From NCBI RefSeq assembly GCF_900105165.1, contig NZ_LT629740.1, positions 744,001 through 808,000 on the forward strand: 64,000 nucleotides of DNA. Direction: 5' to 3'. The translations under genes were made by a program, and so were the position numbers. Below, one piece after another: positions 45,463 through 52,394 of this stretch. The DNA is from Mucilaginibacter mallensis (GTDB lineage Bacteria; Bacteroidota; Bacteroidia; Sphingobacteriales; Sphingobacteriaceae). The notes beneath the pieces were generated by a model. That model was not told the DNA's origin. It saw only the letters and a list, made by a program, of their open reading frames with translations, and searched no databases. Position 1 is the stretch's first letter; every line of letters begins with the position of its first letter.

Positions 45463-46209
45463 ATGAACACAAGCACCTTAGACAAACTGCGGAAGATGAA
45501 GTTCTTCGGCATGTTCCATGCCTTTAAAAGCAGTATGGAAACCGGTAAAACAAACGATTACACGGCAGATGAACTACTGGCCCACCTGGTAGATGCAGAA
45601 TGGGACGACCGGCAGAACAGGCGTATCGAACGCACGATCCTATATGCCCGGTTCCGCTATAAAGCTTCAATTGAAGATGTTCATTATCATGCCGACCGAA
45701 GTATCGACCGCAACCAGATCATGCGCCTGGCAGATTGTACGTTTGTTGACCGCTTCGAGAACCTGCTGATCACCGGCAGTACCGGTATCGGTAAAAGCTA
45801 TATTGCTTCTGCTGTGGGCTACCAGGCCTGTGTATTGGGCTACCGGGTATTGTACACCAGTACACCCAAACTGTTCGCTAAACTGAAGATGGCCAAGGCG
45901 GACGGCTCCTACATGAAAGAGCTGGCTAAGATCGAAAGACAGCAATTGCTCATACTCGACGACTTTGGTATCCAGCCTTTTGATGCACAAAGCAGGGCTG
46001 CGCTAATGGAGATCATTGAGGACAGGCACGGTAAGACCTCGCTGATCATCACTTCGCAGTTGCCAGTGAGCAAATGGTTTGAAGTGATCGGTGAAAAAAC
46101 GGTTGCTGATGCGATCCTTGACCGGATCGTTCATGATGCACACCGCATCGAGTTAAAGGGAGAATCTATGAGAAGAAAACGTAATGTTGAACCAGAAAAC
46201 AGCCATTAA
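45463..46209 (+). CDS. istB: IS21-family helper ATPase IstB
   Basis: The 248-residue protein is a DnaC/DnaA-like AAA+ ATPase with Walker A GSTGIGKSYIA near residue 105, Walker B LLILDDFGIQPFD near 165 and the sensor motif SLIITSQLPVSKWFEVIGE. IstB chooses the target and activates IstA. It appears complete, so the element may be active. Confidence 0.95.
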   Translation: MNTSTLDKLRKMKFFGMFHAFKSSMETGKTNDYTADELLAHLVDAEWDDRQNRRIERTILYARFRYKASIEDVHYHADRSIDRNQIMRLADCTFVDRFENLLITGSTGIGKSYIASAVGYQACVLGYRVLYTSTPKLFAKLKMAKADGSYMKELAKIERQQLLILDDFGIQPFDAQSRAALMEIIEDRHGKTSLIITSQLPVSKWFEVIGEKTVADAILDRIVHDAHRIELKGESMRRKRNVEPENSH

Positions 46210-46273
46210 TGAAATTACCTTTTAAATAACTATTTTTGTACATGCTTTTATAGCATTTGCTGCAACCCAAAAG

Positions 46274-46690
46274 TCAGCTAACCCCTGGGTCAATTTGGCC
46301 CGAAACAGGGTGGTCAACATCTCCATAATATACAACTTCATCATCAATGCGGCCCGAAAGATCCGGCACCACAATTAAATTCAGGCTTTCCGGCGGCTTG
46401 GGTAACCATTGAAGGCAGTCTCCGGTTTCTTTAGCGGAAAGATTGAATGAACTCAATTTACCGCGTACCGCTGTCAAATAGTCTTCATCACCGGCGAGGT
46501 CCGGTTTATGTTTTTCCCAGGATACGTGGACGTCCTCAATGCTCCCTGCATTTTGTAAATCTTCCAGGGCCTGACCTTCAACCGACGGTTTGACCAGGAT
46601 GTAGATAAATAGTAAGAAGAAAGTAAGAAAGCCTGCGAGCATGTACAATACTCTGTAGCTGTGTTTTTTGATTTTAACGGATTTGTCCAT
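46274..46690 (-). CDS. One-pass membrane protein, vWA-like start, C terminus lost to the IS
   Basis: The frame encodes 138 residues: a membrane helix near 13-35 (LYMLAGFLTFFLLFIYIL), a short linker and then LNLIVVPDLSGRIDDE near residue 110. A hydrophobic strand ending in DLSGR resembles the first strand and metal site of von Willebrand A domains. The native frame ends at the IS border at 46307; the last 11 codons (VSGQIDPGVS region) are IS sequence. Most of the presumed vWA-like domain is therefore missing. It is 3 bases after the coiled-coil gene, so they are one operon. The domain call is tentative. Confidence 0.55.
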   Translation of the reverse strand: MDKSVKIKKHSYRVLYMLAGFLTFFLLFIYILVKPSVEGQALEDLQNAGSIEDVHVSWEKHKPDLAGDEDYLTAVRGKLSSFNLSAKETGDCLQWLPKPPESLNLIVVPDLSGRIDDEVVYYGDVDHPVSGQIDPGVS

Positions 46691-46693
46691 ATG

Positions 46694-47896
46694 TTAATGT
46701 TCCTTACTTAAGCTTTCCAATTTTTTTTCCAGCCATTCCTTTTGCTTGTCCTTGGCTTCGAGCGTACGTTTGTTGGCGTCGGCAGGGTACATCAAATTGG
46801 TATAGGCATACCATCCCATCATAAATTCGCCTATATAACTTTTTAGTAGCGACGGGTTAACCGGGATTACGCCATTTTCATAGCCGATGATATCTTTTTC
46901 CTTTTCGGATAATTCGTTTTCGATGATGGCCAGCTGCCCTTTCAATTCATTGATCCTGGTCTGGTGTTCTAAAAGTACCTGCCGCTGATCGGCGATCTTG
47001 CGGTCCATATTGTCCAGCCGGATCTCCAGCGCTTTGTCGGGCTGCATTTCATGGTTCTTGTGCAGCACATAATGGAGCAGGGCGCCCCAAATGATATACA
47101 CGACAAACCCGAGGGCCAGTACCAGGTAAAAGTTGATATCGGAAAAGACCATGTGAAAGTCCCACTGGTCTTTGGCCAGGCCGGCATTGAAAGCATTGTC
47201 GTGAACGCCCTGCGCGATTTTATAACCGATGATGCCATCGGCAATAAAGGTGAAAACAAGCAGCGCTGCGATAAAAAGGTATTTTCGTTTGGACAAGGCA
47301 TCGTGTATCAGGAACCCCATGCCAAGAAATATGACCGGAAAAAGCACAATCAGCGCAATAACACCGCCGCCTTTGGTTTTTGCATCTGCGAAAACATTGG
47401 AGTTGATAAATCCCAGGCTGCCCTGCTTAACGCCGTAAAAAGCGGAATAGCCCGAGGAAGAATAAAAAACGAATAAATAACAGGTCAATAGTAAGGTGAT
47501 GAATATGCCGATCACAAAAGGCAAATAGTCAATCGCCGGCGCTTCGGTATCTTTCAAATTGACCTTTTCGATTTCAAGTTGTTCGATCTTGTTATCGACA
47601 GCCTCCTTCTGCTGCCCGACAGTAATCAGCGTGGAACTAAGTCCTTCCTTCTGGTTTTTTTTCTGCAGCAATTCTTCACGGAGCATTTTGATGCGTTGTT
47701 TCAGGCCTTCTCCGTCCAGCCTTTGCTCGCTGAGGAAACGCTCATAAATGTTGTCCAGTGAGCTGTCCAGGTTGCCGGCGTTGGCATTCATGTTCTTGGC
47801 GGCAAGTCTGCCGTAGTGCTGATAGGTAACTTTCCAGCCCTGGCTGCTCGGATTGTCAGTACTGAGGTCTGGTAGTGGTTCGGGTTGTTGGTCCAT
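46694..47896 (-). CDS. Four-helix membrane protein with two coiled coils, unknown function
   Basis: The 400-residue protein has an N-terminal soluble part with a coiled coil near residues 60-115 (LREELLQKKNQKEG, EKVNLKD), four membrane helices between about 125 and 275 (DYLPFVIGIFITLLLTCYLF, GVIALIVLFPVIFLGMGFLI, YLFIAALLVFTFIADGIIGY, NFYLVLALGFVVYIIWGALL) and a second coiled coil near 285-340. I do not recognise a named family. It lies between a run of small-protein genes and the truncated vWA-like gene, on the same strand with 3-27 base gaps. The arrangement suggests an envelope complex. Confidence 0.65.
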   Translation of the reverse strand: MDQQPEPLPDLSTDNPSSQGWKVTYQHYGRLAAKNMNANAGNLDSSLDNIYERFLSEQRLDGEGLKQRIKMLREELLQKKNQKEGLSSTLITVGQQKEAVDNKIEQLEIEKVNLKDTEAPAIDYLPFVIGIFITLLLTCYLFVFYSSSGYSAFYGVKQGSLGFINSNVFADAKTKGGGVIALIVLFPVIFLGMGFLIHDALSKRKYLFIAALLVFTFIADGIIGYKIAQGVHDNAFNAGLAKDQWDFHMVFSDINFYLVLALGFVVYIIWGALLHYVLHKNHEMQPDKALEIRLDNMDRKIADQRQVLLEHQTRINELKGQLAIIENELSEKEKDIIGYENGVIPVNPSLLKSYIGEFMMGWYAYTNLMYPADANKRTLEAKDKQKEWLEKKLESLSKEH

Positions 47897-47924
47897 GTTG
47901 AAATATTATGATAAGGTTTAGGTG

Positions 47925-48203
47925 TTACCGGCCGCTCCAGTCGAAACTGACGGCAAGCTGTGCGCAGAAAATCCGGTCGATGCCGCCATCGTGCTTATTA
48001 ATTACGGCAGTTACCTGATCAAATACGCTTTCCGTATTTACGGCGGCATATTTTAATAAAGTCGTATTTGGCAATTGTTGGGTGACCGGATTGCTTGTAC
48101 CACGGCTCACGCCGGCAATGGTGTTTTTATATCCCAGGGATTCAAGCTCTTTTTTGATCTCCGTGTGATTTTTTTTAATGTCGTAGGTGATAATAACGTC
48201 CAT
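47925..48203 (-). CDS. Small conserved-looking protein, 92 aa, ferredoxin-like fold possible
   Basis: The sequence starts MDVIITYDIKKNHTEIKKEL, a strand followed by a helix that recalls the first half of Cas2/VapD-like ferredoxin folds, and ends with RIFCAQLAVSFDWSG. There are no CRISPR repeats or other cas genes nearby, so Cas2 function is not supported. It sits 27 bases before the coiled-coil membrane gene and 29 after the KTSC-like gene, within one probable operon. Confidence 0.6.
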   Translation of the reverse strand: MDVIITYDIKKNHTEIKKELESLGYKNTIAGVSRGTSNPVTQQLPNTTLLKYAAVNTESVFDQVTAVINKHDGGIDRIFCAQLAVSFDWSGR

Positions 48204-48232
48204 GATATTTATTTGATTAAATAATAATTGGT

Positions 48233-48460
48233 TTATCTTATTTTCCGGGAATAACGTTTATTGACGTGGCGCTTTATAAAACTGCAAAGGCCGCTGCCTG
48301 ATATAGCAAGGGACTTCATCGATTCGATATTTCCGGCACCGGCGCTTGCATAAGTATATTCGTATACCGCGCAGGTGGTAAACTGCACGAGAATGGATGT
48401 AGCCCCCATTTGATAAGCCGCTACACCTGAATTACCGTTTCTGTTTGCGTATCTTTCCAT
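48233..48460 (-). CDS. KTSC-like small protein, 75 aa
   Basis: The sequence has MGATSILVQFTTCAVYEYTY, followed by SMKSLAISGSGLCSFIKRHV and a basic end. This follows the KTSC-domain pattern: a short beta hairpin with a tyrosine pair, then a helix with a small-residue stretch and an RxxY-like end. KTSC proteins are small and often encoded near nucleic-acid enzymes or phage-related genes; their role is unknown. It starts 12 bases after the DUF3892-like gene. Confidence 0.6.
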   Translation of the reverse strand: MERYANRNGNSGVAAYQMGATSILVQFTTCAVYEYTYASAGAGNIESMKSLAISGSGLCSFIKRHVNKRYSRKIR

Positions 48461-48472
48461 GACCTTTCCATA

Positions 48473-48784
48473 TTATCGCTGTAGCCAGTCGTAGTCGATC
48501 AAATGCGCGAGGTTATCCGTTAGTTTATTGTCAGGATTGGATCGTAAGTAGCTGCTGTTAACAACGGTTACCTTTTCACCATTTTCCCAAAAGGCTGCAG
48601 AGTAGTCCCAGACCCAGGTGACCGCGCTATTGCCAGGCTGACTAAGAATCCGGACCGCATCGGCTTTTGAAGTTTTTATACCTCTTGAAATTGACTTTTC
48701 ACTGATTTCATGAAATGCATAATGCGTGATCGCATTATTATCATTGGCATCTTTCCATATGCCGGATATTTTATAATTTGCCAT
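48473..48784 (-). CDS. DUF3892-like small protein, 103 aa
   Basis: YKISGIWKDANDNNAITHYAFHE, the helix KADAVRILSQPGNSAVTWVWD and the end NSSYLRSNPDNKLTDNLAHL match the DUF3892 layout (strand, helix, strands, then a short tail with Leu repeats). Function is unknown. It is the first gene of the downstream half of the small-gene cluster; its promoter carries the palindrome at 48844-48857 and a -7 box at 48814-48821. Confidence 0.65.
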   Translation of the reverse strand: MANYKISGIWKDANDNNAITHYAFHEISEKSISRGIKTSKADAVRILSQPGNSAVTWVWDYSAAFWENGEKVTVVNSSYLRSNPDNKLTDNLAHLIDYDWLQR

Positions 48785-48791
48785 CTTGTGC

Positions 48792-48811
48792 GTATTAATT
48801 GTAATTAATAC
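48792..48811 (-). promoter_or_regulatory. Leader palindrome of the DUF3892-like gene
   Basis: GTATTAATTGTAATTAATAC is a perfect 9-bp inverted repeat with a 2-base centre. It lies between the -7 box and the ATG at 48784, so it could be an operator or form a hairpin in the mRNA leader. Confidence 0.45.
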
Positions 48812-48813
48812 CT

Positions 48814-48821
48814 CAAAATTA
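48814..48821 (-). promoter_or_regulatory. -7 box of the DUF3892-like gene
   Basis: On the minus strand the sequence reads TAATTTTG, a match to TAnnTTTG. The centre of the upstream palindrome is 29.5 bases from its first T. No -33 TTTG is visible, as expected for an activator-dependent promoter. Confidence 0.55.
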
Positions 48822-48840
48822 GATCAGGAGGAGGGGTTTT

Positions 48841-48860
48841 CTTTACGGGAAACCGTAAAG
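48841..48860 (-). promoter_or_regulatory. Palindromic activator site upstream of the DUF3892-like gene
   Basis: CTTTACGGGAAACCGTAAAG is a perfect 8-bp inverted repeat with a 4-base centre. The inner 14 bases TACGGGAAACCGTA also occur at 49445-49458 with the same distance to a -7 box. The neighbouring response regulator is the obvious candidate to bind it. Confidence 0.65.
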
Positions 48861-48881
48861 TGAAGGATAATCGGAATAAAG

Positions 48882-49103
48882 TTATTTTTCCCAGTGACAA
48901 AGGGTTTTTCCTCTTCTTTTGGCTTCCCCGAGCGTCAGCTTAACGATCCGATGGCTGCAATTACGCAGCCCCTTGCAATTAGGGTTGAGATGGTATTTTT
49001 TTCCGTTGGAGCTCTCGCAGACGTAAACGATCGTGTTATCAGTAGGGGTAATAGCGGTTTTGCAGTCGCTAAGGAGCAGGAACAGCAGCAGAAAGGTTTT
49101 CAT
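48882..49103 (-). CDS. Small Cys-rich secreted protein, 73 aa
   Basis: From the ATG at 49103 the product starts MKTFLLLFLLLSDCKT, a lipoprotein-like or signal segment (LLSDC), and continues with VYVCESSNGKKYHLNPNC, LRNC, H and LCHWEK. The spaced Cys and His residues suggest a small zinc or disulfide fold. Similar short proteins with a KYHxxxxC pattern are common in Bacteroidota, function unknown. An upstream in-frame ATG nine codons earlier would hide the signal segment and is rejected. Confidence 0.6.
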   Translation of the reverse strand: MKTFLLLFLLLSDCKTAITPTDNTIVYVCESSNGKKYHLNPNCKGLRNCSHRIVKLTLGEAKRRGKTLCHWEK

Positions 49104-49186
49104 TTTATAACTGTGAAGTGGCACGATCAAATCGCATTAAATATAAAATTATTTCTCATAAAGATAACTTTCTGCTGCCGATGATT

Positions 49187-49390
49187 TTACCTGGTGTGGC
49201 AGGGCCGTGAACAGGTCTTACAGCCGTCAGCTGACGGATAAGTTTCCTTAGCCTTATCGACGGCAGGCTTACAGGATGAATAGTCGCCCAGATACTGCCT
49301 GTCGGTTTCGTTCGGCAGGTAGATGCAATTTTCGGTGTGGACCTCGTGGTCACCGTTACTTTGGGCCCGTTTGTTTACGTAATACCTCAT
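49187..49390 (-). CDS. Small Cys/His-rich protein, 67 aa
   Basis: From the ATG at 49390 the product reads MRYYVNKRAQSNGDHEVH, then C in ENCIYLP, YLGDYSSCKPAV and the end ADGCKTCSRPCH. The Cys/His spacing suggests metal binding. A longer frame start nine codons upstream lies inside the promoter palindrome and is rejected. It is the first small gene after the response regulator, and its promoter carries the 14-base palindrome. Confidence 0.6.
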   Translation of the reverse strand: MRYYVNKRAQSNGDHEVHTENCIYLPNETDRQYLGDYSSCKPAVDKAKETYPSADGCKTCSRPCHTR

Positions 49391-49421
49391 AATTTTGGAT
49401 TTTATATTAAAATCCAAAATT
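49391..49421 (-). promoter_or_regulatory. Perfect 14-bp inverted repeat next to the start codon
   Basis: AATTTTGGATTTTA and TAAAATCCAAAATT flank a 3-base centre and end directly at the ATG of the 67-aa gene. The upstream arm overlaps the -7 box, so a protein bound here would block transcription start. Confidence 0.5.
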
Positions 49422-49422
49422 A
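49415..49422 (-). promoter_or_regulatory. -7 box of the 67-aa gene
   Basis: The minus strand reads TAATTTTG, the same box as at the DUF3892-like gene. The palindrome centre is again 29.5 bases upstream of its first T. Confidence 0.55.
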
Positions 49423-49441
49423 AAGGGACTTACCGGCCCAT

Positions 49442-49461
49442 CCTTACGGGAAACCGTAGGG
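49442..49461 (-). promoter_or_regulatory. Palindromic activator site upstream of the 67-aa gene
   Basis: The 14-mer TACGGGAAACCGTA at 49445-49458 is identical to the one at 48844-48857. It lies between the response regulator stop and the next promoter. A third copy at 50226-50239 is inside the kinase coding sequence (residues NTGNRI) and may be chance. Confidence 0.65.
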
Positions 49462-49468
49462 CTCGCGA

Positions 49469-50137
49469 TCAGATGATCCTGTGGTCCTTGCAGTAAGCCA
49501 CAAGCTGTTCATTCTTGGTAAACCCCAGGACCTCTTTGATCTGGTTTAACCTTTTTTCGATGCTGCTCAGGCTGGAAGGGGTAATATTTTGTTGCTGCAG
49601 GTAAAGAGGGATATCTTTCTGCAGGGTGCCTTTTGCCAACTGAGAAATGATCACGATGTCATAGCCCGTAAAGTCATGGGCGTTTTTTGCCCTGATGGCT
49701 TGCTGAAATTCCGCAGGGATGTGCTTTTTATTGTTACTGATGGTTTGGAGCGCTTCTTTTAGTTCCAGCGCATCCTCGCGGCCTTTTCGTACATAGCCGT
49801 TGATATCGTGCTGCCGGAAAAGCAGCGTGACAACTGCCGGATTGGGCTCAGCTGAAAATACCAGCACTTTTAAACCGGGCTGAAGCTTCCTCGCCGCTTC
49901 GATCAACGCTGTCCCGCTGCCGATCATTTGTTCACGGCCATCTTCATCAAAAGACAGATCGGTAATCAGCAGGTCATAGGGCTTGCCATCCTGCATCGCT
50001 TTTTTTAGCCTTAACAGCGCGTCATCACAATAATAGGCGTAATGTGGTTCGCCAATGCCCAAGTCTTTCAGGGTTTGTTCGACAGAGATCTTTACGCTCT
50101 GGTGGTCTTCAGCGATAAGTACGGTATGGAACATCAT
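49469..50137 (-). CDS. Response regulator with C-terminal DNA-binding domain
   Basis: The 222-residue protein has a receiver domain with the acidic pocket in IAEDH, the phospho-accepting Asp in LLITDLSFDEDG near residue 58, the switch Ser in VLVFSAEPN and Lys in GYVRKGRED. The C-terminal part (IISQLAKGTLQKDIPLYL, PSSLSSIEKRLNQIKEVLGF) has the helical pattern of a LuxR/NarL-like DNA-binding domain. It lies 5 bases after the histidine kinase gene. The palindromes upstream of the two small-gene promoters fit a dimeric regulator of this type. Confidence 0.85.
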   Translation of the reverse strand: MMFHTVLIAEDHQSVKISVEQTLKDLGIGEPHYAYYCDDALLRLKKAMQDGKPYDLLITDLSFDEDGREQMIGSGTALIEAARKLQPGLKVLVFSAEPNPAVVTLLFRQHDINGYVRKGREDALELKEALQTISNNKKHIPAEFQQAIRAKNAHDFTGYDIVIISQLAKGTLQKDIPLYLQQQNITPSSLSSIEKRLNQIKEVLGFTKNEQLVAYCKDHRII

Positions 50138-50142
50138 AGTGT

Positions 50143-51810
50143 TTAGTCGATAGGAAACGATATTTGAATTTCAAGCCCCTGAACAGGGCCACTGCCAAAT
50201 ATAAAAGTTCCCTTCATGGCTTTTATACGGTTTCCCGTATTGGTGAGTCCGTTTTTGCGCACAGCGCTGTCTGGCATGCCGATGCCATCATCGATATAAG
50301 TGATCCGGCAGTGCCCCTCAAGCTCTTCAAATTTAACCACCACGTTCCGTGCCTGGCTGTGTTTTTGCATGTTGACCATTAGCTCCTGCAGAATATACTT
50401 CAGTTCGTACCTGTTAACCGTGTTCACTTTCCGCCACAGTTCATTGCTGTTGCCAACCAGCAGGATCTTCGTTTCATCCGTAGCGAAAGTGATCAGTAAT
50501 TCATTTATCTTCTGATGGAAATTCTCCTCTTGTCCGTATTGCAAGTCGTAGGAAACGTCACGCGCCCGGTGATAGATATCCTCAATGTCGTCCAACAGCC
50601 AGTCAATACCCAAAGTCTTATCTTGCTGGATTTTTTTCATCACGCGGTAAATATCGTTTGCAAGCGTGTCATGTACCTTCTTCGAAGCTTTACGCTGTGT
50701 TTCCTGAACTGCATTTTGAGTAGCCAGCGTCTGCTGCCTTTTTCTTTTTTTTATCCAAAAAAAGAGCAGTACACCGAGGATGGCGACAACCAGGATAATA
50801 CAACCAATCGCGACCTGCTGTTTAATGATTTGATAGCGGGCCAGCACATTGTCTTTTTCCAGTCTGAGCGCATCCGACTTGTTCTTTTCCGAATTGTACC
50901 GGATCAGGGCAAATTGATTTTTGGCCGCGTTGCGTTCGGACTGGATACTGTCGTTAAGCTTTATATAGGACGAAAAATAAGTCCTTGATTTGGCAGCAGG
51001 ACCCACTTCAACCAATTTTTTTAATGCGATGAGCTGGTCGTCAGGGCTGTGCAGTCGTAGCGCTATCTGGTACATTCTGCTGGCATAAAAGTAAGCCGAA
51101 TCCGGACGCGATTTGGTATAGTAGTTGGCGATGTGTGAATAACTCGAGTTTTCACCCCAGGTATCATTCTCTTTAAGACGAATATTCAGTGCCTTTAACA
51201 AATCTGGCGCAGCGTTAAAAGAGGGGGTTTGAAGCCACCTGGTTGTGGCTAAGTTGGTCAGTATCCGGGCATAGGTATCGGGGGCTTTCACTTGTTTGAT
51301 AATTTCCTGGTATAACGGAAGTGCCTGTGTATAACTACCTTTTTCCTGGTAGGCAAGCGCTTTGTTATTCAGAAAGATCAACCGGTAAGACGGTATTGCT
51401 GAAAATCTTATGGCCTGATCAAAATAAGGTATTGCGGTATCATAATTTCTGAGTCTGAAACTTGTTAGACCAAGTTCGTTATAATCAGAGGCAAGGCAAC
51501 TATGATCTTTTATATTTGCGGTATCCAGATATTTCAACGACTGGAGAAGGCTTTCCTGGGCGCCAAAATAATCGCCGGCATCCGATTGTATGATGGCCAT
51601 ATAATTATAGGCTACACCTATTTGCAAACTGTCCTTGGAAAGATTTGCGCTTTTGTTAAAATAATAAAATGCGGAATCGTTATGGCGGTCCAGAAATGAG
51701 ATCGCTTTGGTGTAGTAAGGTAAAGGTGCCGGCTTTGTCCCGGAGGGGTTTGGTTTGCAGGCTGCCAATGCCATGATCAAGCCGAATAGCAGCGGTAATA
51801 GTTTTTCCAA
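50143..51810 (-). CDS. TPR-containing sensor histidine kinase (HisKA_3 type), lipoprotein signal
   Basis: The 555-residue protein begins MEKLLPLLFGLIMALAACK, a lipobox-like signal. About 290 residues of TPR repeats follow (YNYMAIIQSDAGDYFGAQE, YNELGLTSFRLRNYDTAI, NNKALAYQEKGSYTQAL), then a membrane helix near 330-350, a dimerisation helix with the phospho-accepting His in KVHDTLAND near 378, and an HATPase domain near 455-555 (ELMVNMQKHS, DDGIGMP, GLTNTGNRIKAM). Such kinases sense periplasmic or envelope ligands through the TPRs. The regulator gene follows 5 bases later. Confidence 0.9.
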   Translation of the reverse strand: MEKLLPLLFGLIMALAACKPNPSGTKPAPLPYYTKAISFLDRHNDSAFYYFNKSANLSKDSLQIGVAYNYMAIIQSDAGDYFGAQESLLQSLKYLDTANIKDHSCLASDYNELGLTSFRLRNYDTAIPYFDQAIRFSAIPSYRLIFLNNKALAYQEKGSYTQALPLYQEIIKQVKAPDTYARILTNLATTRWLQTPSFNAAPDLLKALNIRLKENDTWGENSSYSHIANYYTKSRPDSAYFYASRMYQIALRLHSPDDQLIALKKLVEVGPAAKSRTYFSSYIKLNDSIQSERNAAKNQFALIRYNSEKNKSDALRLEKDNVLARYQIIKQQVAIGCIILVVAILGVLLFFWIKKRKRQQTLATQNAVQETQRKASKKVHDTLANDIYRVMKKIQQDKTLGIDWLLDDIEDIYHRARDVSYDLQYGQEENFHQKINELLITFATDETKILLVGNSNELWRKVNTVNRYELKYILQELMVNMQKHSQARNVVVKFEELEGHCRITYIDDGIGMPDSAVRKNGLTNTGNRIKAMKGTFIFGSGPVQGLEIQISFPID

Positions 51811-51850
51811 TTTTTCTTTTTGCTGAAATAAAGATAGAACTATTTGCTAT

Positions 51851-51886
51851 AAAAAAGTAAGGCAGGCCTCCAGGCCCGCCTTACTG
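51851..51886 (-). terminator. Intrinsic terminator of the 51-codon gene
   Basis: On the minus strand AGTAAGGCGGGCC pairs with GGCCTGCCTTACT and is followed by six T residues. It ends the short transcript from about 52060 and separates it from the kinase gene. Confidence 0.75.
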
Positions 51887-51901
51887 ATAAACCATGTCTC
51901 A

Positions 51902-52057
51902 CTAACTGTGTGGAGGTGGCACCGGTGGCACATGACCGCCGTCGCCGCCTGTGGGATCGTCCTGTGTAGTGACGATAGTTGTACTATTTCCTTGTGTATT
52001 ATTTTTATGCGCAGGGCATGCGAATGCCATAAAGAGCGCTAACATCAGCTCAAACAT
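51902..52057 (-). CDS. Small peptide gene, 51 aa, own terminator
   Basis: The frame from the ATG at 52057 encodes a hydrophobic start (MFELMLALFMAFAC), then PAHKNNTQGN, TTIVTTQDDPTGGDGG and a Pro-rich end HVPPVPPPHS. It could be a secreted or lipid-anchored peptide. It lies upstream of the TPR kinase on the same strand and ends in a good intrinsic terminator, which supports a real short transcript. A ligand role for the kinase is speculation; a small RNA is an alternative. Confidence 0.5.
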   Translation of the reverse strand: MFELMLALFMAFACPAHKNNTQGNSTTIVTTQDDPTGGDGGHVPPVPPPHS

Positions 52058-52388
52058 TTTCTTAAAATTTAAATAGTGAATAAATCCGGCAGTTGCCCGG
52101 AACCTGGTTCCGGGCCTGACTGCCAACTGCGTAAGAAGCGCTTCTTACATTTTTGGGAAGTGTGAGTACTGATTGCGGTAGCCGTATTCTGCTTCCCAGG
52201 CCGGAATTCTTCTTCCGCTCTCAGTGCTCTTTGGTGAAGCCGGCAAGACGTCCGCCGATTTCGAAAGTAAATGTATGGTGGGTTAAAGCGCTTATTTGCA
52301 GCCGATTCCGATATTTCCGATTATTCCGATACGTTTCCGATAGGGTCGTTCGGTATCCGAAAAATCTTTAGCTTTACTATTATTTTTT
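52058..52388. other. Divergent promoter region with two hairpins and TTCCGAT repeats
   Basis: This 331-base gap separates the peptide gene from a plus-strand gene. It holds a GC-rich hairpin at 52088-52124 (core GCCCGGAACC and GGTTCCGGGC), a perfect 18-base palindrome GTAAGAAGCGCTTCTTAC at 52131-52148 and four TTCCGAT repeats at 52306-52341. No further gene is seen. Confidence 0.6.
52306..52341 (+). promoter_or_regulatory. Four phased TTCCGAT direct repeats
   Basis: TTCCGAT occurs at 52306, 52315, 52324 and 52335, giving steps of 9, 9 and 11 bases, close to one helical turn each. The array ends 53 bases before the next start codon and looks like a multi-site operator. Confidence 0.55.
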
Positions 52389-52394
52389 GTGAAA

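Larger units (their letters stand above)
43780..46307 (+). mobile_element. IS21-family insertion sequence
   Basis: The element spans 2528 bases and carries istA and istB. The ends TGTTTCGGGGCAAACTGACC (43780-43799) and, inverted, 46288-46307 match at 18 of 20 positions and have the TG...CA tips of IS21. The bases outside (CCCAC on the left and GGGTG on the right) do not form a direct repeat, so the flanks are probably not from one simple insertion. Confidence 0.85.

Noticed and set aside
47925..48203. Small protein starting with a Cas2-like strand and helix
   Set aside because: There are no CRISPR repeats or other cas genes in the window, and the similarity is limited to a fold-level impression.
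50226..50239. Third copy of TACGGGAAACCGTA inside the kinase gene as a regulatory site
   Set aside because: It encodes the conserved NTGNRI part of the ATPase domain and no promoter follows, so it may be chance; it is only mentioned.
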